Positions 24,045 to 36,129 of a stretch of 64,000 nt of DNA are shown one piece after another. The stretch is taken from positions 5,766,001-5,830,000 of the forward strand of contig CP085828.1 of assembly GCA_020809705.1 (NCBI GenBank). Direction: 5' to 3'. The DNA comes from Calonectria ilicicola. Lineage: Eukaryota; Ascomycota; Sordariomycetes; Hypocreales; Nectriaceae. Numbering within the stretch: position 1 is the stretch's first letter; each line of letters begins with the position of its first letter. Below the pieces are notes generated by a model, which searched no databases, had not been told where the DNA came from, and saw only the letters and a list, made by a program, of their open reading frames with translations. The position numbers and the translations under genes were made by a program.

Positions 24045-24362
24045 ATTGGAGGGTAGGATGGGGTATTATTTCGATGTATCTCGTAAATTGTCGTAATATC
24101 AGCAAAATTAATTTAAATGAACGCGCAGACTTTAATATTGATCAGATGATGGAAGTTGTCGCAAAGTGTTAGTCGCAAGTTGCGAGAATGCGAAGGTTTA
24201 TCGATTGCGGAAATATCCCGGCTAATTTTGGTGCGGTTCGGATGGAACTTGTCGCAAGCGTCGCGACCATCATAACTTTAGACCATGGCAACGATACATT
24301 CAACAATGACCTGCTAACGACCAAGCTTTTTCGCATTCACCATTATTAGTAATAGTTATACC
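24045..24362. promoter_or_regulatory. Shared divergent promoter of PRP18 and SAP18
   Basis: 318 bases separate the two start codons, so both promoters must lie here or overlap. The stretch is AT-rich near PRP18 and has no obvious TATA box. Two RNA-processing-linked genes sharing one control region may be co-expressed. Confidence 0.6.
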
Positions 24363-25160
24363 ATGGCATCGCCACCTCCAAAGCCAGTCCGCGAGGACAC
24401 GTCTCCCTTTCTTGTTCAGTTATTCTTCCGCCAGGGAGCTTTCCATAGGTATGACGAACAATGCCATGTCTTGCTCCTCTCGGACTACTTCCCATGCTAA
24501 CCAAGTTTTTCTTGCAGACCAGATGAGTTTGGGTCGCATTCACTGCCAACCCACGTCTCGATATACACTTGGTCCGACTGCACTCTTAAAGAACTTGCCC
24601 TCGAACTCGCTGCCGCCAAACCTTCGGCCATCCCCACCCCCGCCATTGGCACACGTTTAGCATTCCAGCTGGTTTTTCCGGATTTGAGAAGCACTAGCGC
24701 CGTCAATAACTCCCAGGCCCGGTTTGCAGTGAGGGATCTTGGAAGTATTGTCATCGGAGAGGGTGAACCAGGGGCCGAGGTATCAGCCGATGTCGACATG
24801 GATGGACATGGACCGACCAAGGCAATCAGCGACAAGGACAAAACATTAAACGACGCCCGCTTCGTTGTTGGAGACTACATATCGTGTGCCATATTGCCGC
24901 CGTTATCTGACGGCTCAGTTGCTCCACTTTCGAGCGTGCGGAGGGAACAGCCTGTGGTGCCCAGGGAAGGACGCGGCGGCTACCGTGGAGGGTTCCAAGA
25001 TCGAGAAAATAACGGCGGTCGCGGTGGCTTCCGTGGGGGTAGAGGCGGCTGGAGAGACAATGTTGGCGGTGGATTTCCTACGGGAGAATGGCGGAGAGGA
25101 GAAAGGTTACCGGACGGGCCCGGGCCTGGGCCCAGGTCGAGGGGTAGGGGACGGTGGTAA
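24363..25160 (+). CDS. sap18: SAP18-family protein with RGG tail
   Basis: Exons 24363..24448 and 24518..25160, 242 residues; the junction restores the arginine codon in AFHRPDEF. The ubiquitin-like SAP18 fold covers about residues 1-160: REDTSPFLVQLFFRQGAFHR, then VSIYTWSDCTLKELALELA, then RLAFQLVFPDLRS and VGDYISCAILPP. In animals SAP18 belongs to the Sin3-histone deacetylase complex and to the ASAP/PSAP splicing complexes. The last 60 residues are Gly/Arg-rich with several RGG units, a typical RNA-binding and methylation-prone tail that the short animal SAP18 lacks. It sits head-to-head with PRP18. Confidence 0.92.
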
Positions 25161-25383
25161 TAAAATATATATACCCAGAGCATTTCCATGTGCCAGAGGG
25201 GCGGCGTCACTTTAGCTTATACCCAATTATTCGAAATCATTGCATCTGATCTTTTCACGATAAATGAGACTCGAAGATTGTTGTAGTTTCGTTGTCCTAG
25301 GTGGATTCTCACGTAGGCTCTATCCCAGACTGAACCCAATATATGTACACAAAGTCCCAAGCGTCCAACATCCCGGTCTGCAT

Positions 25384-25782
25384 TTATTTCTCGTAGATGA
25401 GATCGCCCTTTCGCTTCGCTCGGAAATCCCAGAGGCCCTTTCGCATTGTCAGTTTGCTGCTCTCCCGGCGAAGCCAGGACCGCACTCACATCAGTCTTGT
25501 AGGCAATGTAGCCCATGATGCTGGGGATCAGGGCGACGTAGATGAATGTGAGCTTGGCGGTACGAGGGGTCCAGCGGAAGTACTGGTGTCGGGTCTTTTG
25601 CATAGCTATATTCCATCGCGTTAGAAGAGATGCTCGGGGGCGTCGTCGGACCGGGGCAATGGGAGGGTGGAGGGAAGTCACGCACCCTGATACTTCAGGT
25701 AAGCCGGGTCGGGCTTGACGTCTGAAGAAAGTCAGCGAGAGTAGTCAATTGGGATTTCGGATGGCATACTAAGGTGCGCCAT
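25384..25782 (-). CDS. Mitochondrial complex I small subunit, NDUFB4-like
   Basis: Exons on the minus strand: 25782..25770, 25721..25686, 25605..25490, 25437..25384; 72 residues. The start [16 protein letters not shown] is joined through three introns of 48-80 nt, all GT-AG with consistent phase. One membrane span (about 35-52, with [17 protein letters not shown]) follows the conserved YFRWTPRTA, and the protein ends in [13 protein letters not shown]. This layout matches the small accessory subunit of NADH:ubiquinone oxidoreductase that resembles animal NDUFB4/B15, anchored in the inner membrane arm. The first exon is only 13 nt, so automatic annotation could miss it. It is convergent with SAP18. 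Confidence 0.85.
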
Positions 25783-26813
25783 TTTGACTCGACGACGGCG
25801 GGTGTCTTGATGGAGCGGGTTGGAGGCGAATTGGCCGGCGTGGTGTCAAGCTGGAGGTCGTACACCTTGAAATCAATCATGAGCGGGAGTTGAAGTTTAA
25901 CGCTTAGGTAACCAAATTCAAATCAATGTGATTGGTCGGAGCTCTGGCACCCAGCTGGCCTACCCTGCACCAGTCGACTTTTGGTTGTGTCGAGGTCCAA
26001 TCTTAATTTTACCATTCGTGGAGCGTAATGGATCTGTAAAATTCTTTTGGTTTTAGTTACGTTTTATCATCTAATCGGCGGGATTTTTAATGGTTGATAT
26101 TAAGTTTAAAAAAATATGCCATGTTTAATGTAGTAAGTTTTAAACCATGTAGGTGAGACCGACAATACAATCTGTAACAAGCTACAACAACACAACACCT
26201 AATGGAATTGCTCAAGAGATGCAACCGATTTAAGAACGACGTAATTATTATATGCAGACATGTTTATTATTCACACTCATATGTATTATTGAATTTTCAA
26301 TCCAACTAGTCATCCAATAGCCCTTCAATCAATTTGGCCATGATATCTCGATGTTCACATTGAAATCAAAGAATAGTAAGACCAATTAAAATGACTTTCA
26401 GAATTCTACCGATATTGCATGAGCGAGGTTCTAGTTAGAAGAGGGTAATCTAGCTTGAGTAGTGGTTTTGCGTTGTCGTTGATCCTAGCACTTAACTTGA
26501 GAAATGAGTCACGTGCACAGACCCACTTTCCAGGTACCTAGCGCGTCTTTGATCCTGGCCAGAAAATTGTCGTGATGGGAGGCGACTGTTAAACAAGCTC
26601 TGCAACAACGTCGCCTTGGTCGTCGCTGCGCACATATCCGCACGACCGGCATCTGTTTCATCACCAAAATTTCGCGGCTGTAAGACGTCCACAGTTCTGA
26701 CTCAGTAGCAAGTGAGTTGGAAGCGGAATCGCGTCGGAACATGCGCGACGGCGTGAAGCCTTCGACCCGCAGCTCCACGATACATTGACGATCGAGCGCA
26801 TCACGAAGCCATC
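25783..26813. promoter_or_regulatory. Divergent promoter region, complex I subunit and PRP8
   Basis: About 1 kb between the two start codons, strongly AT-rich from 26,000 to 26,470. It must contain the promoters of both genes. No gene is seen inside it; the minus-strand frames near 26,500-26,780 overlap the likely PRP8 leader and lack protein character. Confidence 0.5.
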
Positions 26814-29800
26814 ATGTCGCAACTCCCACCGCCGCCGCCCCCAGGCTGGGGTGCGCCTCCTCCTCCTCCTCCTCCACCTCCGCCATCATCGCTGCCGCCA
26901 GCTCCATCAACTCCAGCGCCTCCTCCTCCAGGATACCGCCCCCCTACCGATCCCCAGGTTGCCAAGTTTGCGCAGAAGAAGAAGGAATGGCTTCGGAACC
27001 AGCGCAACCGATTCGGCGAGAAGCGGAAAGCTGGATTCGTCCAGACTCAGAAGGCTGATATGCCCCCTGAGCATCTGCGAAAGATCGTCAAGGATATTGG
27101 CGATGTCTCCCAGAAAAAATATACCAACGACAAACGTAGCTATCTAGGAGCTCTCAAGTTCATGCCTCATGCCGTTCTGAAGCTCCTCGAGAACATGCCT
27201 ATGCCATGGGAATCTGCTCGCGAAGTCAAGGTTCTATACCACGTCAACGGTTGTCTTACCCTGGTCAACGAGATTCCCCGAGTCATTGAGCCTGTCTTCT
27301 TTGCGCAATGGGCCATGATGTGGACCTTTATGCGAAAAGAAAAGGCCGACAGAAGGATGTTTAAGCGCATGCGATTCCCTCCCTTCGACGACGAAGAACC
27401 TCCGCTGTCGTGGTCTGAGAATATCGAAGACGTGGAACCACTGGAGCCTATCCAGATGGAACTCGATGAGGATGATGATGAGGCTGTATATGAGTGGTTC
27501 TACGACCACCGTCCCCTTCTAGATACCCCCCACGTTAATGGTCCAAGCTACAAGTCTTGGAATCTTACTTTGCCCCAGATGGCTACGCTTTTCCGTTTGA
27601 GTCGACCTCTCATTTCCGATGTTGTTGACAAGAACTACTTCTATCTTTTTGACCTCAAGAGTCTTCTTTCAGCCAAGGCGCTTAATGTTGCTCTGCCAGG
27701 TGGCCCTCGATTTGAGCCTTTATACAAGGATATTGACCCTAATGACGAGGACTTTGGCGAGTTTAATGCGATTGATCGTATCATTTTCCGAAACCCCATT
27801 AGAACTGAATTCCGGGTCGCATACCCATACCTCTACAACTCCTTGCCGAGAAGCGTCCACCAATCGTGGCACTCGCACCCGCAGATTGTCTTCAACAGAG
27901 CTGATGACCCTGATCTGCCAACTTTCCATTTCGATCGTCGCATCAACCCTATCTCGTCGCGAACGGTTGCTTCCAAGAATGTGGACGTGTCTCATGAAGA
28001 TGAGCTTTTTGGTGCCGGAAATAACGAGGAGCCTGAAGAGGAAGCACTCCAGCTCCCAGCTGGCGTCGAGCCCTTCCTGGCTGATGAAGACCTCGAGAAC
28101 GAGTACACATCCTCTGCTGTTGATCTGTGGTGGGCCCCTTATCCCTTCGATCGACGATCGGGACAAATGGTTCGCGCTCAGGATGTGCCTTTGGTCAAGC
28201 AATGGTACCTTGAGCACGCTCCCTCTGACCGCCCCCCAGTGAAAGTCCGAGTTTCTTATCAGAAATTGCTGAAGAATTTCGTTCTTAACGAGCTTCACAA
28301 GAAGAAGCCCAAGGCTCAGAACAAGCAGAGTCTCCTTCGGTCTTTGAAGCAGACCAAATTTTTCCAGCAAACTACAATTGATTGGGTGGAAGCTGGTTTG
28401 CAAGTGTGTCGCCAGGGCTTCAACATGCTGAACCTGCTCATTCACAGAAAGAATCTCACATACCTCCACCTTGACTACAACTTCAACTTGAAGCCTGTCA
28501 AGACACTCACCACCAAGGAGCGAAAGAAGTCACGATTTGGAAACGCCTTTCATCTCATGCGTGAAATTCTGAGGTTGACTAAGCTTATTGTAGATGCACA
28601 GGTGCAATACCGACTGGGCAATATTGATGCCTTCCAGCTTGCTGACGGTATTCTGTACGCATTCAACCACGTCGGTCAACTCACAGGCATGTATCGATAC
28701 AAGTACAAGCTGATGCACCAGATCCGAACCTGCAAGGATTTGAAGCATCTGATTTATTACCGCTTCAACTCTGGACCTGTTGGCAAGGGACCCGGTTGTG
28801 GTTTCTGGGCACCTGCTTGGAGAGTTTGGCTCTTTTTCATGCGAGGAATCATCCCACTGCTCGAGCGATGGCTGGGTAACTTGTTGTCTCGTCAGTTTGA
28901 GGGTCGACACAGCAAGGGTGTCGCGAAAACCGTGACCAAGCAACGTGTTGAATCTCATTTTGATCTGGAACTTCGTGCATCTGTCATGGCTGATTTGATG
29001 GACATGATGCCTGAGGGTATCAAGCAAAACAAGGTCAACACTGTTCTTCAGCATCTTTCTGAGGCCTGGAGATGTTGGAAGAGCAACATTCCTTGGAAGG
29101 TTCCTGGCCTGCCTGCCCCCATTGAGAACATCATTCTTCGATACGTCAAGTCCAAGGCCGACTGGTGGATCTCTGTTGCTCACTATAACCGTGAGCGTAT
29201 TCGACGAGGAGCTACTGTCGACAAGACTGTCGCCAAGAAGAATGTTGGTCGTTTGACTCGACTCTGGTTGAAAGCCGAGCAGGAGCGACAGCACAACCAC
29301 ATGAAGGATGGTCCCTACGTCTCATCCGAAGAAGCTGTTGCCATTTACACCACTACTGTTCACTGGCTCGAATCGCGAAAGTTTTCTCCTATTCCTTTCC
29401 CTAGTGTCTCTTACAAGCATGACACCAAGATCTTGATTCTGGCTCTTGAGCGACTTAGAGAGGCATATTCCGTGAAGGGTCGCCTGAACCAGAGCCAGCG
29501 AGAAGAGTTGGCTTTGATTGAACAGGCCTATGATAGTCCCGGAACCACCCTCGAGCGAATCAAGCGTTTCCTCCTTACTCAACGAGCTTTCAAGGAGGTC
29601 AATATTGACATGAACGACAACTACAGCACAATCAACCCTGTGTATGATATTGAACCTATCGAGAAGATTAGCGATGCGTACCTGGACCAATACCTCTGGT
29701 ACCAAGCTGATCAGCGCCATCTCTTCCCCGCTTGGATTAAGCCCTCTGATTCTGAGGTTCCTCCTCTCCTGGTGTACAAGTGGGCACAAGGTATTAACAA

Positions 29801-32800
29801 CCTGAGTGGTGTGTGGGAGACGGAGAATGGAGAGTGCAATGTTTTGATCGAGACCGAGCTTTCAAAGGTCTACGAGAAGATGGAACTGACTCTTCTCAAC
29901 TCTCTTCTCCGACTGATTATGGACCACAACTTGGCCGATTACATCACTGCCAAGAACAACGTGCAGTTGACATACAAGGACATGAACCACGTCAACAGCT
30001 ACGGTATGATCAGAGGCCTTCAGTTCTCGGCATTTGTGTTCCAGTATTACGGCCTTGTACTCGATCTTCTACTCCTTGGTCCTCAACGAGCCAGCGAAAT
30101 CGCTGGACCACCCCAGGGCCCCAATGACTTCTTGCAGTTCCGTGACCGTGAGACTGAAACCCGACACCCAATCCGTCTCTACACTCGATACATCGACAAG
30201 ATTTGGATCTTCTTCCGATTTACTGCTGAGGAGTCTAGAGATCTCATCCAGCGTTTCCTCACTGAGCAGCCGGATCCTAACTTTGAGAATGTTATTGGAT
30301 ACAAAAGTAAGAAGTGCTGGCCCAGAGATTCTCGTATGCGTTTGATGCGTCACGATGTGAACCTTGGCCGAGCTGTCTTTTGGGACATCAAGAACCGCCT
30401 GCCTCGATCGGTTACTACTATCGAGTGGGATGACAGTTTTGTGAGTGTGTACAGTCGCGACAACCCGAACTTGCTCTTCTCCATGTGTGGTTTTGAAGTC
30501 CGTATTCTGCCCAAGATCCGGAACCAGAATGATGAGTTCCCCGTCAAGGACAGTGTTTGGTCACTTGTGGATAACACCACCAAGGAGCGAACATCACATG
30601 CATTCCTTCAAGTCACAGAGGAAGACATCCAGAAATTCAACAACCGCATCCGACAAATTCTGATGTCCTCTGGATCCACCACTTTTACCAAGATCGCCAA
30701 TAAGTGGAACACAGCATTGATTGCTCTCTTCACTTACTACCGTGAAGCTGCTGTTTCTACAGTGAACTTGCTCGATACTATTGTCAAGTGTGAAACAAAG
30801 ATTCAGACCCGTGTCAAGATTGGTCTGAACTCCAAGATGCCGTCGCGTTTCCCCCCTGCGGTCTTTTACACCCCCAAGGAGCTTGGTGGTCTTGGTATGA
30901 TTTCGGGTTCTCACATCTTGATTCCCGCTAGTGATAAGCGTTGGTCCAAACAAACCGACACCGGCGTCACCCACTATCGTGCTGGTATGACCCACGACGA
31001 GGAAACGTTGATTCCTAACATCTTCCGCTACATTATTCCGTGGGAGGCTGAGTTCATCGATTCTCAACGAGTCTGGACAGAGTACTCCCAGAAGCGACTT
31101 GAAGCCAATCAGCAGAACCGACGTTTGACGCTGGAGGATTTGGAAGACAGTTGGGACCGTGGTTTGCCTCGAATCAACACATTGTTTCAAAAGGATCGAA
31201 GCACGTTGAGCTTCGACAAAGGTTTCCGTGCTCGTGCTGAATTCAAGGTCTATCAGCTTATGAAGAGCAACCCATTTTGGTGGACTAGCCAACGTCATGA
31301 CGGCAAGCTTTGGAACCTTAATGCTTACCGAACCGATGTTATTCAGGCTCTTGGTGGTGTAGAAACTATTCTCGAGCACACTCTCTTCAAGGCTACCGGC
31401 TTCCCATCTTGGGAAGGTCTCTTCTGGGAGAGAGCCTCTGGTTTCGAAGAGAGCATGAAATTCAAGAAGCTCACCAATGCACAGAGATCAGGTTTGAACC
31501 AGATCCCTAACCGTCGCTTCACCTTGTGGTGGTCGCCAACCATCAACCGAGCCAACGTCTATGTTGGTTTCCAGGTCCAACTGGATCTTACGGGTATTTT
31601 CTTGCACGGAAAGATTCCTACCCTGAAAATTTCACTCATTCAAATCTTCCGAGCCCATTTGTGGCAAAAGATTCACGAATCTGTTGTCATGGATCTTTGT
31701 CAAGTGTTTGACCAGGAACTGGAGTCCCTCGGTATTGAGACTGTTCAAAAGGAGACTATTCACCCTCGAAAGTCGTACAAGATGAACAGTTCTTGCGCCG
31801 ATATCCTGCTATTTGCCAGTCACAAGTGGAACGTTACTCGACCATCGCTTCTTTATGATACCAAGGATGTTATTGAGCCTACCACTACCAACAAGTTCTG
31901 GATTGATGTGCAACTGCGATATGGTGACTACGATTCTCACGACATTGAGCGATACACTCGTGCCAAATACCTTGACTACACTACCGATAGCGCCAGTATT
32001 TATCCCTCTGCTACAGGTCTTATGATTGGTATTGATCTCGCCTACAACCTCTACTCAGCATACGGCATGTACTTCCCTGGTTTGAAGGTCTTGGTCCAGC
32101 AGGCTATGGCCAAGATTATGAAGGCCAACCCTGCTCTTTACGTGTTGCGTGAGCGTATCCGAAAGGGTCTCCAGCTCTATGCTTCTGAAAGTAACCAGGA
32201 ATTCCTGAACTCGCAGAACTACTCTGAGCTCTTTAGCAACCAGACCCAGCTGTTCATTGACGACACCAACGTCTACCGTGTCACTATTCACAAGACATTT
32301 GAGGGTAACTTGACCACCAAGCCCATCAACGGTGCCATTTTCATCTTCAACCCTCGTACTGGTCAGCTTTTCCTCAAGATCATCCACACGAGTGTTTGGG
32401 CTGGACAGAAGCGTCTTGGTCAGCTGGCGAAGTGGAAGACTGCCGAAGAAGTCGCCGCTTTGATCCGATCGCTCCCTGTGGAAGAGCAGCCGAAGCAGCT
32501 TATCGTGACTCGCAAGGGTCTCTTGGATCCTCTCGAAGTCCATTTGCTGGATTTCCCCAACATTTCCATCCGAGCCTCAGAGCTGCAACTTCCCTTCCAG
32601 GCTGCCATGAAGGTTGAGAAGCTTGGAGATATGATCTTGCGTGCTACCGAGCCGCAGATGGTACTCTTCAACCTCTATGACGAATGGCTGAAGAGCATTT
32701 CGTCCTACACTGCCTTCTCACGTTTGATCCTGATTCTGCGTGCCCTGCACGTCAACCCCGACAAGACTAAGTTGATTTTGCGACCAGATAAGACAGTCAT

Positions 32801-33929
32801 CACCCACGAGCATCATATTTGGCCCTCACTGTCGGACGAGGAGTGGATCAAGATTGAAACCCAACTCCGAGATCTTATCCTGAACGACTATGGAAAGAAG
32901 AACAATGTGAACGTTTCTAGCTTGACCAGCAGTGAAGTGCGAGATATCATTTTGGGTATGGAAATTTCTGCTCCTTCCATGCAGCGCCAGCAGGCTGCCG
33001 AGATCGAGAAGCAGCAACAGGAGCAGCAGCAATTGACCGCTGTGACCACCAAGACACAGAACGTTCACGGTGAAGAGATTATTGTGACAACTACTTCACA
33101 ATTTGAGCAGCAGACATTTGCCTCCAAGACTGAATGGCGAACTCGCGCCATTGCCACATCGAACTTGCGAACAAGGGCAAAGAACATCTATGTGTCGTCC
33201 GTGGACAACGACGTTGAAGATATCACCTATGTTATGCCCAACAATATTCTGAAGCGTTTCATTACAATTGCAGATCTGCGGGTGCAGGTGGCCGGATACC
33301 TCTACGGTTCCTCAGCCCCTGACAACGATCAAGTCAAGGAGATCAAGTGTATTGTCATGATTCCGCAGATCGGCGGCCTCCGCAACGTCCAGCTTCCCCA
33401 ACAGCTACCTCAGAGCGAGTACCTGGATGGGATGGAGCCTCTGGGCGTGATCCACACCATGTCGGGTAACGAGCTTCCGTACATGAGTGCTGTGGATGTA
33501 ACGGAGCATTCGAAGCTTCTCGACGCCCATCCAGAGTGGGACAAGACCAACACGGTGACTGTGTCCGTCTCGTTCACTCCGGGTAGCGTGTCGTTGTCTG
33601 CTTGGGGCCTTACGCCCGGTGGTTACAAGTGGGGAGCCGAGAACAGGGACACGCAGAGCGACCAACCTCAGGGCTTTACCACAACAATGGGTGAGAAGCG
33701 CAAGCTGCTGCTGAGCCCACGGTTCAGGGGCTTCTTCCTTGTTCCGGATGATGGAAGATGGAACTACAGTTTCATGGGCAGCGCGTTTAACGGCATGGAA
33801 AAGAAGCCAGTGCACGTCAAACTTGACACACCTCAGCCATTCTACAGCGACCAGCACCGCCCCATTCACTTCCACAGCTTTGCTGAGCTGGAAGACATCT
33901 GGGTCGACCGGTCCGACAACTTTGCGTAA
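26814..33929 (+). CDS. prp8: Pre-mRNA-processing-splicing factor 8 (U5 snRNP core)
   Basis: One uninterrupted exon of 2371 codons. PRP8 is the scaffold at the heart of the spliceosome, holding U5, the U6/U2 active site and the splice sites. A Pro-rich leader (about 1-45) is followed by the PRO8NT region ([20 protein letters not shown]), the large reverse-transcriptase-like and endonuclease-like body, and the RNase H-like domain ([23 protein letters not shown], about 1690 on). The C-terminal Jab1/MPN domain is about 2110-2371, and the [12 protein letters not shown] segment near the end corresponds to the human C-terminal tail mutated in retinitis pigmentosa 13. No intein is present, although prp8 is a known intein host. 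The absence of introns over 7.1 kb is striking for a splicing gene. Start chosen at the ATG before the Pro-rich leader; length agrees with the family (2330-2420). Confidence 0.99.
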   Translation: MSQLPPPPPPGWGAPPPPPPPPPPSSLPPAPSTPAPPPPGYRPPTDPQVAKFAQKKKEWLRNQRNRFGEKRKAGFVQTQKADMPPEHLRKIVKDIGDVSQKKYTNDKRSYLGALKFMPHAVLKLLENMPMPWESAREVKVLYHVNGCLTLVNEIPRVIEPVFFAQWAMMWTFMRKEKADRRMFKRMRFPPFDDEEPPLSWSENIEDVEPLEPIQMELDEDDDEAVYEWFYDHRPLLDTPHVNGPSYKSWNLTLPQMATLFRLSRPLISDVVDKNYFYLFDLKSLLSAKALNVALPGGPRFEPLYKDIDPNDEDFGEFNAIDRIIFRNPIRTEFRVAYPYLYNSLPRSVHQSWHSHPQIVFNRADDPDLPTFHFDRRINPISSRTVASKNVDVSHEDELFGAGNNEEPEEEALQLPAGVEPFLADEDLENEYTSSAVDLWWAPYPFDRRSGQMVRAQDVPLVKQWYLEHAPSDRPPVKVRVSYQKLLKNFVLNELHKKKPKAQNKQSLLRSLKQTKFFQQTTIDWVEAGLQVCRQGFNMLNLLIHRKNLTYLHLDYNFNLKPVKTLTTKERKKSRFGNAFHLMREILRLTKLIVDAQVQYRLGNIDAFQLADGILYAFNHVGQLTGMYRYKYKLMHQIRTCKDLKHLIYYRFNSGPVGKGPGCGFWAPAWRVWLFFMRGIIPLLERWLGNLLSRQFEGRHSKGVAKTVTKQRVESHFDLELRASVMADLMDMMPEGIKQNKVNTVLQHLSEAWRCWKSNIPWKVPGLPAPIENIILRYVKSKADWWISVAHYNRERIRRGATVDKTVAKKNVGRLTRLWLKAEQERQHNHMKDGPYVSSEEAVAIYTTTVHWLESRKFSPIPFPSVSYKHDTKILILALERLREAYSVKGRLNQSQREELALIEQAYDSPGTTLERIKRFLLTQRAFKEVNIDMNDNYSTINPVYDIEPIEKISDAYLDQYLWYQADQRHLFPAWIKPSDSEVPPLLVYKWAQGINNLSGVWETENGECNVLIETELSKVYEKMELTLLNSLLRLIMDHNLADYITAKNNVQLTYKDMNHVNSYGMIRGLQFSAFVFQYYGLVLDLLLLGPQRASEIAGPPQGPNDFLQFRDRETETRHPIRLYTRYIDKIWIFFRFTAEESRDLIQRFLTEQPDPNFENVIGYKSKKCWPRDSRMRLMRHDVNLGRAVFWDIKNRLPRSVTTIEWDDSFVSVYSRDNPNLLFSMCGFEVRILPKIRNQNDEFPVKDSVWSLVDNTTKERTSHAFLQVTEEDIQKFNNRIRQILMSSGSTTFTKIANKWNTALIALFTYYREAAVSTVNLLDTIVKCETKIQTRVKIGLNSKMPSRFPPAVFYTPKELGGLGMISGSHILIPASDKRWSKQTDTGVTHYRAGMTHDEETLIPNIFRYIIPWEAEFIDSQRVWTEYSQKRLEANQQNRRLTLEDLEDSWDRGLPRINTLFQKDRSTLSFDKGFRARAEFKVYQLMKSNPFWWTSQRHDGKLWNLNAYRTDVIQALGGVETILEHTLFKATGFPSWEGLFWERASGFEESMKFKKLTNAQRSGLNQIPNRRFTLWWSPTINRANVYVGFQVQLDLTGIFLHGKIPTLKISLIQIFRAHLWQKIHESVVMDLCQVFDQELESLGIETVQKETIHPRKSYKMNSSCADILLFASHKWNVTRPSLLYDTKDVIEPTTTNKFWIDVQLRYGDYDSHDIERYTRAKYLDYTTDSASIYPSATGLMIGIDLAYNLYSAYGMYFPGLKVLVQQAMAKIMKANPALYVLRERIRKGLQLYASESNQEFLNSQNYSELFSNQTQLFIDDTNVYRVTIHKTFEGNLTTKPINGAIFIFNPRTGQLFLKIIHTSVWAGQKRLGQLAKWKTAEEVAALIRSLPVEEQPKQLIVTRKGLLDPLEVHLLDFPNISIRASELQLPFQAAMKVEKLGDMILRATEPQMVLFNLYDEWLKSISSYTAFSRLILILRALHVNPDKTKLILRPDKTVITHEHHIWPSLSDEEWIKIETQLRDLILNDYGKKNNVNVSSLTSSEVRDIILGMEISAPSMQRQQAAEIEKQQQEQQQLTAVTTKTQNVHGEEIIVTTTSQFEQQTFASKTEWRTRAIATSNLRTRAKNIYVSSVDNDVEDITYVMPNNILKRFITIADLRVQVAGYLYGSSAPDNDQVKEIKCIVMIPQIGGLRNVQLPQQLPQSEYLDGMEPLGVIHTMSGNELPYMSAVDVTEHSKLLDAHPEWDKTNTVTVSVSFTPGSVSLSAWGLTPGGYKWGAENRDTQSDQPQGFTTTMGEKRKLLLSPRFRGFFLVPDDGRWNYSFMGSAFNGMEKKPVHVKLDTPQPFYSDQHRPIHFHSFAELEDIWVDRSDNFA

Positions 33930-35129
33930 GCGACGTCGGACATGGACGTGTCGGGCAAACGCATAAGGCATGAGCGCGAGGATGGCATCGGCCATTAGAG
34001 AATACGGGGCCCGGATAATGGGCAAAAAGACCAACACTTGGGCGCGAGACTAAGGGCGGACATGGGACGGATGACGATCATGCAAAAAAAAGCACGGACA
34101 GCAGGAGGAAGAGGGTGAGAGTGAGGGTGAGGGACGGGATCAAAACTCAATGATGCGACTGCGCGATCTCGTCGCAGTGGGATGTGACATGTTTGACAGG
34201 CTACCAATCTTTGCGTACAGGGATGGGTCTGAGGCGTAGCAGGTCGGACGTGTCAGAGCGGCAGAGGCAAGCGAAGTGTCAGACTCTGGGCCGTGGGTGT
34301 GTATTTATGCGGGGGAGGCGTTTTTCCTTTTGTTAGATGGAAGCTGGAAGTTGGGGGAACAACTGTTGTAATTGATTTGCGCAGGCATGCATGCAAGTTG
34401 ACTTTTGTAAAACTAGTTAAAAGGAATAAATTTAGGCCATTGGCGAATGAAGAGGACATTAAAAAAAAAAAAAAAAAGAACCCCAAAAAGACGAAAACAA
34501 AAAAAACCAATTATACAAGATGACGAACAGGGCAATTTTCGTATGGGTAAAAGATTGCAGCAGCAGTGCCGGGGTCATTTGGGTGGGCTGGGTTGCCAGA
34601 TCCGGCAGTGCTTAATTGAGTGGTGGGCGGGAGTGCGGCCGAAAGGGAGCTTGGGAGGAGCTCAAGGCGTGCAAGGAGCGTCGGAGTGCATGGATGATGG
34701 CAGATGCAGGGCGAGGCGAGTTGACCTGGCAGGGCCGGACAGGGCCTGTGAGGGTCTGGGAGGCGCTGGGAGGTCCTGGCAGGTGTGCTGGGCGAGCAGA
34801 GAGCAGCAGGGGCGGCCGGGATGATGCCGGTGGGCGGCTTCACCGAGGGGATGGGTGATGGGTAATGATGGGTAATGGGCGTGGAACCGCGCCGTGATGT
34901 GGTTATGTGGGGATTGAAATTGGTGTTTATGCGTTCATGCATATCGCCTACGCATGTGCTGCTGGCCAGAGCGTTCTGCGAGGACGGCGGCGGGGTGGAG
35001 GCGGTTGTTTGTTCGGAGGGGGGGGGGTTTTAGCGGTTTATTCGCTAACTAGGTTAGCTAGGTGGTTATTTAGCGACTTTGCTTGGACAGGAGCAGGAGG
35101 AGGCAGAAGGGAGAGGCGAAAGAGAGAGT

Positions 35130-35180
35130 GGGGGGGGGGGGATGGGGATGGGGATGGGGATAGGGAGGGGGATGGAGGGG
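35130..35180 (+). repeat. G-run and GGGGAT repeats (potential G-quadruplex)
   Basis: A run of 11 G is followed by repeated GATGGG units and further G runs, giving more than four closely spaced runs of at least three G on the plus strand. This fits the intramolecular G-quadruplex pattern. Confidence 0.75.
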
Positions 35181-35769
35181 TAAATGCTCTGTACTAGCTA
35201 GCTAGTGATGTCTATACTTGGTAAACCGCTAGAATCAACCTTGAAGCCAAACCAGAAGATGGGATGGAAAGAAAATAAAAAAAGCGGGATCATGATAATG
35301 GAGGGACCCCGTCGATCTGCAATCTGCACGCTTCTCCTACTCCCCAGTTCATAGCTGGCAATGGACGGACGACGCGGCGGACTGACGTGCCATTGATTCC
35401 GTCATGGCGGTTCGTATCGACCGTTGGCGATTTTCTGCTGACGTCGATCCGCTACCCTCCTTTCCGGGGTCGTGTTGCTATTCGTATCAACCCTGCCCTG
35501 CACGACGAGTCTAAGTTGAGTTGAAAGGACAAGGCCCTTCTTGGCTCTGCCGACAAGGGTGCGGTCCAGTCCATGGGCAGAATTGCGCCGGTACCTGCGC
35601 AAGCGGTGCGGTGGTACGGGTGGTACGAGTGCACCCCGTTGATCCCCATCCCCCAGGGCCGATCTTGGCTTCGCTCGCTATCGACTCGCTCGGCATGTAG
35701 CCGATGGAGCCCATTTTGCGGGTTGGGGGCCAAGGTGCCCGCCAAGGTGGTGGTGGTGGTGCCCGCCGT

Positions 35770-35795
35770 ACATACACACATACACATACACACGC
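35770..35795 (+). repeat. Imperfect CA microsatellite
   Basis: A CATACACA-type imperfect dinucleotide run in non-coding DNA. Confidence 0.7.
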
Positions 35796-36060
35796 AGCAC
35801 GTACTGTACTCAGGGACAAACGGGAATGGCGTGTTTGCCCGCCGAACATGGTGGTTCCCAGCAGTCCATGGGGATTTGCGTCTGCACAGGACGCCGCTGC
35901 AGACGTGCGCCCAGCATGCACGGGATGGACACTGGATCAAGAGTTCGCCGCCGCGCGCGCGGGTCAAAGTTTCTCTCGGTGCTCGCTAACGAGTAAACGT
36001 CTCCATGCTCCACGCAGACACACACACTAAACACGCACACGATAACTTACATACAGTAGA

Positions 36061-36129
36061 GCGATGCGATGCGTGATGCGGATGCGGATGCGGATGCGGA
36101 TGCGGGTGCGGGTGTGGGTGCGGGTGTGG
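36061..36129 (+). repeat. GATGCG hexamer tandem array grading into GGTGTG
   Basis: About ten hexamer units: first GATGCG or GATGCGT, then five clean GATGCG copies, then diverged GGTGCG and GGTGTG copies. Purine-rich and GC-rich, in non-coding DNA. Such arrays expand and contract easily. Confidence 0.85.

Noticed and set aside
25695..25880. Alternative first exon MIDFKVYDLQL for the complex I subunit
   Set aside because: The start MAHL at 25782 with a 13-nt exon and intron 25722..25769 restores the family's usual N-terminus; the other frame runs through that intron.
26814..33929. Prp8 intein
   Set aside because: The frame is continuous with normal PRP8 sequence throughout and length is normal, so no intein is inserted.
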